A stretch of 64,000 nucleotides of DNA from Macrotrachela quadricornifera (GCA_022393335.1 JAJEKB010001365.1:122081-186080); one strand, 5' to 3'. Counted from the first letter of the stretch, positions 11,148-23,603 are shown. Translations and numbers: made by a program. The notes: a model not told the origin generated them from the letters alone.

Positions 11148-13267
11148 ATAAATAATTATTTATTTTCTATTTTTCACTTTTATTGCCGAAAACATTTATT
11201 AATATATATATATCATTATATTTTAAGAATATCCGAGAATAAAAATGTAAATCAATAGTTTAGAATGATAAAGTCTTCTAAATTAGAAATATTTGTAAAA
11301 TGTTATTATATTCGTTATATCGGGAGGTAAATAATTTATAAAATGATAAGGACAATATTTACTATCCAGGTCAAACAATACAGCGCTGTAGATAATAGCC
11401 GTTTACATACCGTAATTACGTCATATTTATCTCGTATTATTAAAATGCCTAAAATTTATAGTTTGTCACGGTATAAAAAATGTTAATTACACGTTCTTAT
11501 TTATAGACAAAGGAAAAACTTGACCATCCTCTTGTAGACAAGAAATAAATATGGACGCAATAATGGGTAATACGAGAAAATATCTCACCCTCAGATTTAT
11601 GTCATATAATTATATTTTGGAGTGATGAATTACTGCCTATTCCAAAAAAGAAGGCGGGTGAGTATTTTTTGAATAATTTTTGATAAGTACAAGATATAAA
11701 GCTACGGTTTTCACCATTAGGAACAGACATATTCAGGGCATCTGTCCATATAAAATTGTTGAGGTTCATTTCATTAGTACCTAGTGGTTCATGGTCTCCT
11801 TGAAAGAGTAGCTAATTATCCTATGAAGATAGGATCAACTTTGAAAAGTGGACTAGAACCGTCAGCTCCAGCTCTATAAATCTACACAAAACCGAAGCTT
11901 GTATCTAGATCCGTTCAATGGTTTATAAGTAAAACATTAACGGTATTCTGTCAAGTTTTTGTCAATTTTACATTACACCATATATCTTTCAGACTATGAT
12001 GACTGATGTTTTCGATCATGATAGAGCAATTGACAATGCTTTTTCGTGTACTCAAAAAGTTCATAGATTCTAAAATCGGTCAGTGTGTCCGTCCGGCCAT
12101 CCGTTTACAAAATAGCTTTTGAAAGGCTCATCCAATTGTCATGAAATTTTGTACATAAAGGGATCTCATCAACATCTCAGTCGAGTTCAATGATGAGGAT
12201 GATCCGTTAAGAATTTGCTGCGTTACGGAAAAAAGATCCTCATTTTCTATGTAAATAATGACTTATTCTAATTTTTTATAATTTTCATAAAGAAAAGATT
12301 TATCATATACCAATAGATAGAGAATTTCATGGGCAGCAAAATGATGCTAAGTTATAGGGGTAAATAGGTTGCGTACAAGATTTTCTCTGTATCACAGTGT
12401 CGAAAAACTATGAAAAATTCATACATATATTGACAATGTGTCAGTGTGATATTTGTTTGTTTTTGATGTTACCAATACCAATTTTTTCAGAGCAGGTAGA
12501 ACTCGTTAAGAACTATAAAATGATGCAGAATAATAAGAATAGATATGCTGCACTTAATATTTCTTCAATATGACACGTGAGAAGAACCATGAAAAATCCA
12601 CACAGCTTAATTGTATAACTGTGTCATCATCGATGATAGATTTTGACTTTTGCTTCGAATATCTATGGCTAAATTTTTTTTAATAAAATATTCATAGTTG
12701 TTAACAACCAAATCATGCTAATTAGTCAATAAAAACTGATTTTAGTTTTCGATTCATATTTTGTATTTTAGCGTTTTTTGTTACAAATAACATTGAAATG
12801 TTCTGAGATTGGCGATAACAATAATTGTGTCACTAAATCACTAATTCTTCTATGTTCTACTTTAACAATTGTGCATGTGTATGTATATCAAGAGAAATGT
12901 AATTTTCTGTATAAATTCTCAACTTTAGAAAAGAAGATGAAAATGAAAAAAAGCAATATTGGAACTTTTGTTCCTTTTCGAGTGTTAATTAGTTATTGTT
13001 GTTACAACAGTTGCCATTATATGCATGTTTAACATAGTAAATACTGTATGTAGTATTGGAGCTATTTACATTTATTTTCAGCATTAGAGTGCAAAATTGA
13101 ATAATTTCTAGAAGACTTTAAAACTTGTGAAAGTTAGATAGAATTTATTTAGTTCTTTTCTAATATGAACAAGGTAATATATTATGAATAAACAGACCAT
13201 AGTTGATGGAACAATAAATGATTCTATATTATTATATAGATATTAGATTTCGTTACTAACGACATCC
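11148..13267. other. Intergenic with dispersed repeat sequence
   Basis: No gene is supported; the open frame at 12778-13032 (+) has no recognisable domain. Around 12060-12240 lies a segment containing a GTGTCCGTCCGGCCATCCG stretch followed by a TCATGAAATTTTGTACA block, typical of repeat-derived non-coding DNA. A similar GTCTGTCTGTCC string recurs near 14380. The rest is AT-rich and featureless. Confidence 0.5.
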
Positions 13268-14005
13268 ATGTCCAACAACATTTTCACTACATTGTTGTGT
13301 TCTATCGTTTTGAATTTTCATTCGTTAAAACCATTGCCAATCAAACAATATTACCTTTGTGGTAGCTTCATACTGATATTGTTCGAGTGTTTCAAGCAAA
13401 AGACTATGGATTTCGATTTTATTCTCTTTTCGGTATTTGCTGTTCCCGTATTTCTAATTGAAATGTCCAATCATCTATTAAAATCCTCGCCACCAAATAT
13501 TAAGTTACAATCAAAATCGAAGGATCATGGAACATTTCATGTCATTTGGTTTATGGTCATCTGTTCAATGAGTCTTTCAAGTCACTTCGTTCGTCTAGGT
13601 TATGGATGGAAGATATTCGTCAACACTTATCTTCGATTTGGTATTTTGATTCCATTTAGTATTTATCTGATCATTGCAGGTTGTTTAATACGACAACAAG
13701 CTATTCAGCAGCTAGGTAAATGGTTTACCGTAACAATTCATCTCAATAATGAACAAAAATTGATTGAGTCCGGATGGTACGGAAAAATGCGACATCCATC
13801 TTACACCGGTGTTTTAATGATTTTTTTTGGTCTTGGATTAATAATGAACAATTGGCTAGGTTTAATTGTCATTGTTATACCAGTGACTCTGGCATTTCTA
13901 TACCGAATTGATATGGAAGAAAAAGAATTGAAAGCACATTTTGGATCAAATTATAATGAATATGTACGAAAAGTACCAGCTAAGCTCATTCCTTTTATCT
14001 TCTAA
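13268..14005 (+). CDS. Isoprenylcysteine carboxyl methyltransferase-like membrane protein
   Basis: This single-exon gene encodes 245 aa with about five to six hydrophobic segments. The C-terminal half carries the ICMT/PEMT-like signature: RHPSYTG (175-181) after a GWYGKM turn, then a hydrophobic hairpin, then a DMEEKEL-x4-FG-x2-Y-x2-Y segment (about 215-232) ending in a short VPAKLIP motif. In this superfamily these residues bind S-adenosylmethionine at the membrane surface, and substrates range from prenyl-cysteine to small thiols or lipids. The spacing resembles the broad bacterial/fungal ICMT-like group more than canonical STE14, so the substrate is not assigned. ATG 13268 gives the full frame; an internal ATG at residue 47 would still retain the core. 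The absence of introns would fit acquisition from a microbe, which is inference. Confidence 0.8.
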   Translation: MSNNIFTTLLCSIVLNFHSLKPLPIKQYYLCGSFILILFECFKQKTMDFDFILFSVFAVPVFLIEMSNHLLKSSPPNIKLQSKSKDHGTFHVIWFMVICSMSLSSHFVRLGYGWKIFVNTYLRFGILIPFSIYLIIAGCLIRQQAIQQLGKWFTVTIHLNNEQKLIESGWYGKMRHPSYTGVLMIFFGLGLIMNNWLGLIVIVIPVTLAFLYRIDMEEKELKAHFGSNYNEYVRKVPAKLIPFIF

Positions 14006-14459
14006 ATGATATCAGTCATTTATCGTTTTTCATGTAATTGAGATAGTTTATATTCTATTTATGATTGTTTTTTTATATTTTTTATTGTACTAATTTTACC
14101 TCTTCATATCATATTTAATACGGTATATATAAGATGAGTCATTATATATGTAAACTCTAAATAAATATTTTGTAATTATTTTTTTGATAAATCATACAAC
14201 ACTACAATGAAATCATTATAAAAAACAAGATGTCCCATAGCAAACACAACAACAATTGAATAAATAGAAATTATTTCATAAAAGAATATTTGAGAAATAC
14301 AAAATTAACGTTTAGTTTTTCCTCTTCTGAAAGAAAGGGTTATATGATATTAAAATACGACAGCTAAAATGCTTAAAGTTTGTCTGTCTGTCCTAACCAA
14401 TTAGAAAACAGCAACGATTATGTGGATCACATTAGAATGTAATAGTTCCTTAAAATGTT

Positions 14460-14600
14460 CCCATAGGATTTTGCGAGTTGCGCAATTGAATGGTACTATT
14501 AGTATTTTATAATTCCGCAAAAAAACTTTTTTCCCCAAAAAACTATTTTTTTTAAATAAAATTTGACTAAGGCACTTTTAGAAAAAAAGATGTTTTATTT
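14460..14600 (-). repeat. Inverted relative of the 120-bp tandem repeat
   Basis: The reverse complement contains GCGGAATTATAAAATACTAA followed by TAGTACCATTCAATT and a TAGTCAAATTTTAT block with long A runs. This is the same order of elements as in the array at 2890-3210. It is a non-coding dispersed repeat. Confidence 0.5.
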
Positions 14601-15003
14601 AGTTTGTTCAAAGATTGTCTAGATCAAGAAATCGATCGATAGCATTAATTTTTGTAAAAATTTTAAAACGAGTTTTTGACTGCAGAAGGTTTTTTCCAAG
14701 AAAATTACGATTTATTTCCCAAATTGAAGCAGGGAACATATAGCATAAAAGTAGTTTGTAGTTCTACAGGTGTGCTTGTTTGTAAAGTTTGTCAGTATGT
14801 TTGTGTATTTATCCCAATCGGAAAATGGTGTCGTCTAGATTAATATTTAAAATTTGTGGTGTTTGATAAGAAGACTCTACGAAGGGTTATCGAAGGTATA
14901 GAATTCGGGTTTCGAGTCAAATTTGAGGTTAATAATAAGTAAATAAGCATTTCATAGTTAGTTTTGTTATTTTTCTTAAAGGTTTTTTTTCTCCTCACTT
15001 AGT

Positions 15004-15054
15004 ATTTTATTTATTGATATTTCGACAACATGCTGTTGTCATCATCAGAATAAA
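15004..15054. repeat. Palindrome with hammerhead-like core strings
   Basis: GACAACA and TGTTGTC form an inner hairpin with a few-base loop, and TATTTATT / AATAAATA form a weaker outer pair. On the minus strand it reads CTGATGA, an extra T, the hairpin, then GAAA. These strings match the hammerhead core, but the extra base and the pairing of the outer arms with each other do not fit a functional ribozyme. Confidence 0.5.
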
Positions 15055-15479
15055 TACAATAAATATTTTACACAAACAATATAAAAAAGACAAGTTATGT
15101 TACAAAAAAATAAAAGAACAAATGCATATATGAGAATGCCCATTGTGTATGTTTAGAGTATATAAGAATGAGCGCTCATTCTGTTCTTTAGAACAGGCGT
15201 TTTTGGCCCATAAAATTGCATCATTGGATGCTATCCAAACAAAGTGGGCAACCAGGCGGACATAACCGATAGTTCTATTTTCCAAAGTTCAAATATTGGA
15301 ATGAATACGTCTATGGTCAGTCTATCTTACCGTAAAACTAAATTTCCAGAAATCAAGTCATACCCCTAAAAATGCCCATTCTCAAAAATTGTTCGTAAAT
15401 CGATGATTATACAGAAACAATTCTTTTTCTGAACTTATCAAAACATTTTAAAAATAAAAACTATCTGAAACAAATGATT

Positions 15480-16300
15480 GACACATAAGCTATATTGCAT
15501 GAAAAAATTATTTCGATTGAACCAAAAATGGGATAGAAAAAAAATTATTATTGGGCCCATACTACGTCAAAAAACAGGTCAGACCCTATTTTGTGAACGC
15601 TACAAAGAATTCTCGCCCGATTGAGCTCAATTTTTTACCATCCATTCTTCTTTGAGTGATTTATCATTGACCATAGCGCAACGTTGCATTAGTGAACACA
15701 GGCCAAGCTAGGAGCCTCACAAAAGCCTAGGTTTCTGCCAAGAATGGCTAATTTTGAGAAAATGAGAACATTTTGACGCAAAATCAATGTGATATTCGGG
15801 ATCAGCTCACGAAACTGCATCGATTCATATATAACAAGTGGTATCTTTCAAAAAAAGTTGGTTCCTGGGCCCGTCAAACTTTTGAAAAACACCCTTTCCG
15901 CATTTTTTAAACGCTACAAAGAGTTTAAGTGCGATCGATCTCAAACTTTCAGTAATTATTCTTCCATGTCTGATTCATCGTTGGCCATAGCGCAACTTCG
16001 CGGTGATGAGTCTAACCGGTGTTATGAGTCTCCTAAAAAATGAGGTTTTTGGAGCTGCGTCGAACTATATATAGTAAAAGCAGTTTTTCTGAAAAATTTT
16101 TTTGACTTTTATGCTGGGAAAGCTTAGAAAAAAAGTCATCTGTGTTTTTTTTCCTTAAATAAGCGTCTTAGCGAAAAACCAAGGTGGTATTCGGAATCGG
16201 CACGTAAAACCTCGTCGAATGGTGTACAAAACGATATATTTTCTAAAAAAAAAATTTTTTTTTTCAAAAAATGGTTTATTTTGTTTAGGATGATATTCTA
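15480..16300 (+). repeat. Degenerate ~314-bp direct repeats
   Basis: ACGCTACAAAGA occurs at about 15597 and 15911. In both copies it is preceded by a GGGCCC motif and followed by CCATAGCGCAAC some 75 bp later. A third, weaker unit starts near 16170 (TATTCGGAATCGGCACG against TATTCGGGATCAGCTCACG near 15790). It is a decayed tandem repeat with no coding potential. Confidence 0.55.
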
Positions 16301-17154
16301 AGTGATGTATGATCACTTCTAAGCTATACAAATCCATTTTCAAGCAAAATATTTACATGTCCGCCTGGTATGCGGAAGTTGCCCACTGTGAGACGGTCTA
16401 AATTCGATTTTTTCAGAGTCCTTAGAATTTATGTATTTACGCTATTCGATAGAGCTCATCGAGATTTATTGAATAAGTTAAATAGCACTAAATGACTCAA
16501 GCCATGAACGAACTCGATTTCTAGTTTTTCAAGAATTCTGATGACAAAAATTTTATTTCGATTCGAATAAAATATATTTTATTCAATAAATTTTGTCGAA
16601 CTGCATCGAATAAGTTAAGTTTTGCAACTGAATTGGGTTATGAAGGATCTCTTTAAATAAAAAATAATCTGCGGTACGATTTGGCTCACTGTATTCCACA
16701 GTTGGTTCAATCAGGGAGGCAAGTCATTTTAGAGAAAATTGAAACAGACTGCTATCTTCTCTTACAGTAGAATTTTTAATTCTTTTAAGAGAATTCCTGA
16801 CTTATTTCTGTTTGTGAATGTTGATCATGAAATATCAATAACTAGTAGAACGTGAGAAATCTATGTTAAAAGATCAGATTACTTCAGAACTCGTTCCTGA
16901 CAATGTTTTGTATATTTTCAAATGGCGTGATTTATTCTATTGGCTCATTCACTTTAACATTCAACAAAAAAAAAGAAGAAAAATAAAAATCATCGTTCAG
17001 AAAACTGTTATTCACCTAAGTGTTAAAAGAATTTTAACTGCTTCAGAATGCAGTTTTTAGCTCGATTCATCATTATATTTTTGGTCATGAATTATTCTTC
17101 AAGTAAAATTGATTTCCATATTTCAATTAGGAAGAACTTTTTTGTGTTAAATAG

Positions 17155-18039
17155 GTGTATCATACAATCGACCCAAATTAAAAGTATGTACATCATGGAA
17201 TTTGACGGCAATAACATTTGCTAACGAGAGCTTAGTTGGAAAACAGCCCGTTGGATTATTAATAAATACTGAAAATACGATCCATGTAGGTGACAGAGAG
17301 AATGGACACATTCTTATTTGGCATAATGGATCATTGACTCCAACCAAAAATCTCTCTGGAAATTTAACTTATCCGCTGAGTCTGTTTGTTACGAACAATA
17401 GTGATATATATGTCACCAGCACTTTTTTCAACGATCGAATTCATAAATGGACATTGGATACAATGAACAATGAATTTGTAATACATGTCGATGGAACATG
17501 CACAGGTCTTTTTATTGTCAATAGCATTATCTATTGCTCTTTGACCAATCGTCATCATGTAGTCAAAGTTGAACTTGACAATAATCCAATGATATCAATC
17601 GTTGTAGCTGGAACAGGTTGTCCAGGACCTGTTTCTAATATGTTAGATCATCCTCACGGAATTTTTGTCGATGTCAACTTCAATTTATACGTTGCCGATA
17701 CTGATAATAATCGTATTCAATATTTTCCATCAGGGCAATTAGATGGCATTACAATGGCTGGATTTCCCTTAACAATGGATTTCATACTTAGAAGACCTAC
17801 AGGAGTCGTACTTGATGGTGATAGTTATTTATTTATTGTCGATAGTGGCAATCATCGTATCATCCGATCAATACCAAATGGGTTTAAATGTTTGATTGGA
17901 TGTTCAAGTGAAAGTGGATCAACAGCAAGTCAATTATACAACCCTCAGACGATGGCTTTTGATTCCGATGGTAATATATTTGTGACTGATTTCAACAACC
18001 ATCGGATTCAAAAATTTATCCTGGATTCAAACCCATATG
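17155..18039 (+). CDS. NHL-repeat protein, large 3'-proximal exon
   Basis: The exon starts after a TTAAATAG acceptor and ends at a G|GTATGT donor, staying open throughout (about 295 aa; the first codon is split). It begins VSYNRPKLKVCTSW, an opening I recognise from bdelloid NHL proteins, where it normally follows a cytoplasmic/TM N terminus encoded upstream. At least five NHL/beta-propeller blades are visible, for example GIFVDVNFNLYVADTDNNRI, GVVLDGDSYLFIVDSGNHRI and TMAFDSDGNIFVTDFNNHRI. Several N-x-S/T sites and scattered cysteines fit an extracellular propeller. The N-terminal exon was not found, so the gene is incomplete here. Its donor leaves phase 1, which matches the acceptor phase of the NHL exon at 27752, so the two blocks may belong to one gene. 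Confidence 0.75.
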
Positions 18040-19411
18040 GTATGTTTATTTATTTCAGATTAGATATTGTTTTTGATGATTAAACCATTTCTTCCAGTGT
18101 TAATAGTTTGTCTAATCGAGTTTCAAAGGCATTACACTATTATTTCTTCAAAACTGAAATTTAGTTTGCGCTGTCTAAAATAGTTGATTGGTGAATTTAA
18201 TACTTAGTTGTTCGATCATAATAATATTATTATAAGCAGGATTTCTATCATATAATTATAGTATGCAATGAAAAGAGTTAGTGTAAGGATTATCATAGAA
18301 TATCGAAAACCATCTTGACCTTTTAGCATAAGCTTCAATAATTTTTATTCGATCACCCAATTGCACTTTAAATACACCTAACGTAAATGGGTTGGGATAC
18401 TCAGTCAAGTCAACTTACTTATATATCTATCGAATGAAAAATGATTAAGCACAGATTTAAAATATATAATTACGGGCAGCTATCATTGAACTATTTAACA
18501 TAAGGGAAGATACTTGTTTAATCAATAAGAATGCTTTTGCTTTCTTACAATCAAAACGTTTAAGCTTTCTTTAGAACTATAGTTTATCGATTTAATAATG
18601 AACTTTAAAAAAATTTGATACAGATTTTCCTGAACTCTTATGCTCAAAACCTTCAGGATTTTTGTTGGAAATTAAAACTGTAGTCGTATGCAGAATAAAT
18701 TTGATATATGAATTGACTAGAAGTTGTGTATATTCTAGGATGTTTTGCGATTGACGAGGCAGAGAATGAATATAAGAATTTAGAAAAATTATTGATGAAA
18801 TAACGAACAATTTTTTACATTAATTAGTCACTTTATTTGTCATTGTTCAAGAAATTCTTTTTGATTATTCTTTTGAAAATAAAAAGCCATGTACAGACAA
18901 AGATGTAATATAAAAATAACTTTTTGTTGGCATCTAGAATATTGTCAAACTTTCATCTCAAGCATTCCGTTCTTTCAGATTATTGGTAAATGAATCTTGC
19001 TAAAACTATTATAGTTCATAATTTGCTATACTCCGAGGATGACAAGTTTCATCACGAAGAAAAATTGCAACTTTTCATTCTCTTTTAACAAATAGAATAT
19101 CACTTCAGGTTAGAAATAGTCTAACCTTGGTTAGTATTGCCGATCTGACATTTTGTAGTGATAAGAAAAATGTACATCACCATTTGTTTGTTTGTATCAT
19201 CAAAACAATTATAACTCGACTTTTTTCTCCCAAAATTCAAACATAGAGAACAGAATAAGAGAAAAGACATACAATTTCATATTACAATCATCAACATTTT
19301 TCATATCTTTGCATGATTGCACACAAAGTAATAATTTATATTCACTTTTATACATTTGAATACTTATGTTAATCCTGAGACAAGTGCCATTTCAAATTAG
19401 AAAAAAAAACA

Positions 19412-19898
19412 GTGGCCCAAGATGAAGTAAGTAATTTGTATTTCGGAAAAAACAAATTTTAAATCTTTTTTCATCCACTTTTTTCGATTTTTTGAGAAAA
19501 ACCGACATTTTGTATGGTTACAAGGATAAAAGTAAACCTCTGACTTTTGGAAATAATAGCTTCTGTAGAATAAATAACATTCATCAAAAACTTTCTTTAA
19601 AAAATGACACTATTTCACATAAAATTCGTTAAAAATCCTGCTGTACCGTAATTGAGCACATATTTCTTAGTGAAAAAAGGCTTTCTATACATTGTATGTG
19701 AAATAGAGTAATTTATCAAAGAAATCTTTTGATGAATGTGATTTATTCTACAGACAAAGCATCCTGTAAACTATCAGTTCCATAAGTCAGAGGTTTAGTC
19801 TTATTCCTATTGCCATACAAAATGTCGGCTTTTCTCAGAAAAATCGAGGAAAAGTGGATGAAGAAACATTCAAAATTTGTTTTTTTTCATCTTGGGCT
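19412..19898. mobile_element. Long inverted-repeat (foldback) element A
   Basis: The left arm (about 19412-19632) and right arm (about 19675-19898) are reverse complements over most of ~220 bp with scattered mismatches. Shared blocks include CCCAAGATGA, TTCATCCACTTTT, CCGACATTTTGTATGG, AAACCTCTGACTT and TTCTACAGA. Only ~40 bp separate the arms, so the element would fold into one long hairpin. It has no open frame. No clear target-site duplication was found, so the exact ends are approximate. Confidence 0.75.
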
Positions 19899-20886
19899 AT
19901 CCAACATAACAAACCGCAGATTTCTAACTCTTACCGTTTTCCAAATATCCGACCAACACTGACTAGGTTTTTATAATTTAAAATGGATATTAATTATATA
20001 TGTAGATAAGCATCTTAAATACTGTAGAAAAATCCTAATTTGTATATCTTTATGAACTACATATTGCATTTTTTCAAGTAAATTTGAATATCTTTTTCTC
20101 TTCTAAACTATTTTAAAAAGTTCATATTCTCAATAAAATTAATATTGAATAGTCTTGAGATGTTCAAAATCGAAATCCTTCAGAATCCAGAACCTCAAGG
20201 GTCCTGTTAAGTTTTATTCAGAATCTTGTTCAGGATTTCTTCAAAAAACCTGTTTAGATATTTTTCTGAGTAGAGAATACAGGATTCTCCCAATATTTTA
20301 TAAGGATTTCGTCAGGAATAAGGTCAAATCTTCATATCATGATCCTGTTAAAAATGATAATCATATCAGACAACGATTTTAGTAGGAAAGTAAGAAGATT
20401 CCTGAGAAGCACTGTATAAGAATAGGAATCTCGAGTACTTATAAAAAATAAAAGTATGATTAGAATCGTAATAAGAAAATACAAGGATCTAGTTAAGATC
20501 TTTCCAAGTTTATATTTAGAGACTATTAAAGACTTAACTTTCCAGGATTCTGTCAGGAACCTATCAAATATGAATAGAACAATTCGTTGAACTTTTTTTC
20601 TACGTTCAGACGAGGACCCTTCTCATTATATTCGAAAAACATCGAACTAGATTTTTTTAAGCTAATTGAAATTTTAAAAAATTCCAGTATATTGTCAAAT
20701 GAGTTGAAATTAAAATAACTAAAATATTTTTTTAATTGAATTCAAATAAAATATTCTGAACAAATTTTTTAGAGCCGCATTGATAATAAAAGTCTAAGCG
20801 TATTTTTAAATGGACCTAACATTATAAGAACATCAAATATATGCATTTAAATCGAATTAAAACTTAAAAAGAAATAATTTTACCAT

Positions 20887-22162
20887 CTACATGGGGTACT
20901 AGGAAATTTTTTTTTCACCTGATTCTTCTAGAAGTCATAATTTCGGGATATCTGTTCTGTTATAATGATTACCCATCGTTGTATTTTTTCATTTCTTTCG
21001 GATCACCCTCACATCATTTTCCATATGAATTTTCAACTCTCATGTGAACAATTTCGTACTATGAGTTTATATGATTGGAAAATTGGTTTAACATACAAAA
21101 ACAGCCATGCCCGTTTGGTGCAAGCATGAGGGACCAAAAACCTTCCGACTGCACAATCCTCAATTGGTTTCATGAATTCTAGTGAAATAATTTTAGTGTT
21201 GAAGATGCTGTCCATACAGGCCGTCCTTCAACATCTGTCGACAAATAAACAATTGACGTTGCTAGAGTAATAATTGAAAATGATCCTCATTCAACATACG
21301 AACAGATAGAGTATGCCCTGGAGATTAGTTCGCCATCAATCAATTCAATCATTCATGATTATTTGAAGTTACACAAGGTTTGCGCTGGATGAGTGCTTCA
21401 TCAGTTGACTGATAATCAAAAAAGGCTATGCGTTGAATTTTGTCGACAATCACTGAAGAGATTTGAGGAAGGTCAATCTCTTCGTGTATTCGACATTATA
21501 ACTAGTGATGAATTATGGTTTCATCATTATAATCCGAAAACAAAAGGGCAATCCAGAGTTTGGGTGTGAAAAACCGATCCACGTTCAACCAAGATTCATC
21601 GAAACAAAGCTTAGTCAAACGAATGGTGACTATTTTCTTCATGAAATCTGGTTAAATCGAGTCGATATCATTAGAATTTGGTGAGACGTTGAATGCAAGC
21701 TAGTATATCAATAGCTGCCTATCAGAAGTCTTCAAAACTGTATCAGCAACAAGACAGAAGACTGATCTTCGTGGTCTGATTCTTCCTGATGATAATGCAA
21801 GGCCACATCGAGCCTGGATTACTAATGAATTTTTGACTGAAGATCATGTAGAATTATATCAAAATCCACCATATTCTCCAGATTTATGTTCATGTGACTT
21901 TTCCTCATTGCCCAAACTGGAAAATCAACTACGTGGAATTCCGTTCAATGACGACAACTCAATCGTTGAATGCCTTAAACCAAGCCATTGATGGTCTCAC
22001 AACCGACAATTTCAAAAACTGTTTCACGGACTGGTTTATTCATATGCACAAGTGCATTGATGCATAGGGGAGAGGAGAATACTTTGAAAAAATACACTAG
22101 AACCAGGCTCTGAATATTTGTCTGGAGGGCGGGCGAAAAAAATTTCCTAGTTCCTCATGTAG
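20887..22162 (+). mobile_element. Decayed mariner-family element
   Basis: Near-terminal inverted repeats are visible: CTACATGGGGTACTAGGAAA at 20887 and, on the other strand, CTACATGAGGAACTAGGAAA ending at 22162. The ~1.28-kb length is normal for mariner. Between them lies a degenerate transposase (listed separately). I could not define a clean TA target duplication. Confidence 0.75.
21030..22070 (+). pseudogene. Mariner transposase relic (DD34D type)
   Basis: Translated fragments in shifting frames give a mariner transposase in order: a degraded helix-turn-helix with an LYDWKIGL-like block, a GRPSTSVDK linker, the segment VARVIIENDPHSTYEQI, then TSDELWFHHYNPKTKGQ with the first catalytic Asp. 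Later come DDNARPHRAWI with the second Asp and NPPYSPDLCSCDF with the third. Several in-frame stops (for example after KVCAG near 21390 and after RVWV near 21568) and frameshifts make it non-functional. The canonical HDN block reads DDN here. Confidence 0.85.
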
Positions 22163-22404
22163 AAAATTTTTAGAATGACATTGCATCTTTAGAATTTTTT
22201 AAATAATTTTTATTTCCATAAGTTGAAATAAAAGTTTATATTTAGGTAAGAAATAAAAATATTGAATGTTGTAGTGACATAGTATCAGAGATGTGTAAAA
22301 TACTCGAAATACTTGCACTTACGAATCAGATACTCGAGATTTTAGATGAATTATATTTTTTAAAAACTAGTGTGATTTTATACTCTCTAAGGTTATACTG
22401 AACA

Positions 22405-22896
22405 GTGCATGACTTTTTCTGTCGCTTTTATACATCCGTACATATGTATGATACAAACTTGTATGATGACGGTTGCCATGTCGTATTTTCTTTATTCTCT
22501 GTGTTCATTCTCTCACCTCTTTACACTAGTAATATCATATATATGAATTCAATTCTGATTGATTTGAAGAAAAATGACCTTTTACTTAATATTCGAAACA
22601 GAAAAATTTTAAAAGAATTTGTTTCTTTATTTGAATTATTTGATGAGACTACTCTATTAAAAGAAGGTGAATCTTATGCCACTATTAGCCTTATGAAATC
22701 TACGGTTCTTTGTATTTTATTTCATCTCGAACGTGAACTTTCTTCTTCTACTTTAATTATTGCTTCTCTATGTAAAGTTCTTATTTCTTCAATAAAATCT
22801 AGATCTAGTGATCTTCTTCGTCATTTTGAAATTGATCCTATTAGGGGATCCTTCTTTATTCTTTTCGGTAGATTCGTTCTCACTCGAATGAATTAA
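22405..22896 (+). pseudogene. hAT transposase fragment
   Basis: The open frame gives 163 aa, but only about 22543-22896 looks protein-like. That part, beginning near LIDLKKNDLLLNIRNRKILK, has the hAT pattern of an LKEFVSLFELFDETTLL helix followed by a YATISLMKSTVLCILFHLE segment and a basic helix. It corresponds to the region between the catalytic core and the C-terminal dimerisation domain. The DDE residues and BED zinc finger are absent. It lies just inside the left end of the 4.6-kb hAT element, which fits its origin. Confidence 0.65.
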
Positions 22897-23603
22897 GGGA
22901 AACAGTTTTGATAAGGCAGAGAACAAAAAGAATCAAAGTATGTGAATGAAGAAAACGAAAACAGAGTAGAAAGTATGAGAGAATGCGAAAGACAAACAGA
23001 GAGGAAAACAGATAGTGATAGGTGAAGGGATGTGGAAGGTGTGTGATCAACATACTTCCCCGCCAAGCAGAAAATGTGTGTCCACACACATTTGATTATA
23101 TGAGCATATAAAAACAACAAAATATGAAGAAAAAAAGACAACAGTTTTTGAAATGACCGAAATAAAAATAAGCAGAAAAATGTTAAAGAACGATATTTCC
23201 ATTTACGAAAAGAAAACCTCGATTGAATTACTCCAGGATGAGAATAATATCGAAATTTATGATTATATGAATAATCGCATTCTTTAATAACAATATTGAA
23301 TGCAATGTGTTCGCATGGAAGTATAAGTGGAAATTATAGAAATGGAAGGGCTCGATGAGCAGCCAAAACAGGAAAGCTGTATGAAGAAATTTGAATCATA
23401 TCGATCAAGTCTGTATTATAATGTTACGTCTTACATTGAGTCCAAAGATAAACAGCGCGACCTGTGTGAAGAATTCGGGAGTGACGCGGATTATGTTTAG
23501 CAGACCATAAATACGGAGTAGCGTGTGGTGAAACAGTGTTAATAAATAAATGAGTAGCTGTTAAACTATTCATAGTGTGAGTAACACTTGCAGAAACATC
23601 TTT

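Larger units (their letters stand above)
14006..17154. other. Intergenic with degenerate repeats
   Basis: No gene is supported. The frames at 15100-15285, 15789-16043, 16155-16343 and 16863-17060 fall inside repeats or lack any domain. The region includes an inverted relative of the 120-bp repeat (14460-14600), a palindrome at 15004-15054 and degenerate ~314-bp direct repeats (15480-16300). The upstream exon of the NHL gene, which should encode its N terminus, should lie here or further 5' but was not identified. Confidence 0.5.

Noticed and set aside
15018..15048. Functional hammerhead ribozyme
   Set aside because: An extra base follows CTGATGA, and the outer sequences pair with each other and not as separate stems I and III; kept only as a low-interest finding.
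22880..23141. Two overlapping minus-strand frames rich in Ser, Leu and His; possible LTR of a retroelement
   Set aside because: The sequence is low-complexity purine-rich text on the plus strand; no matching second LTR or polymerase was found.
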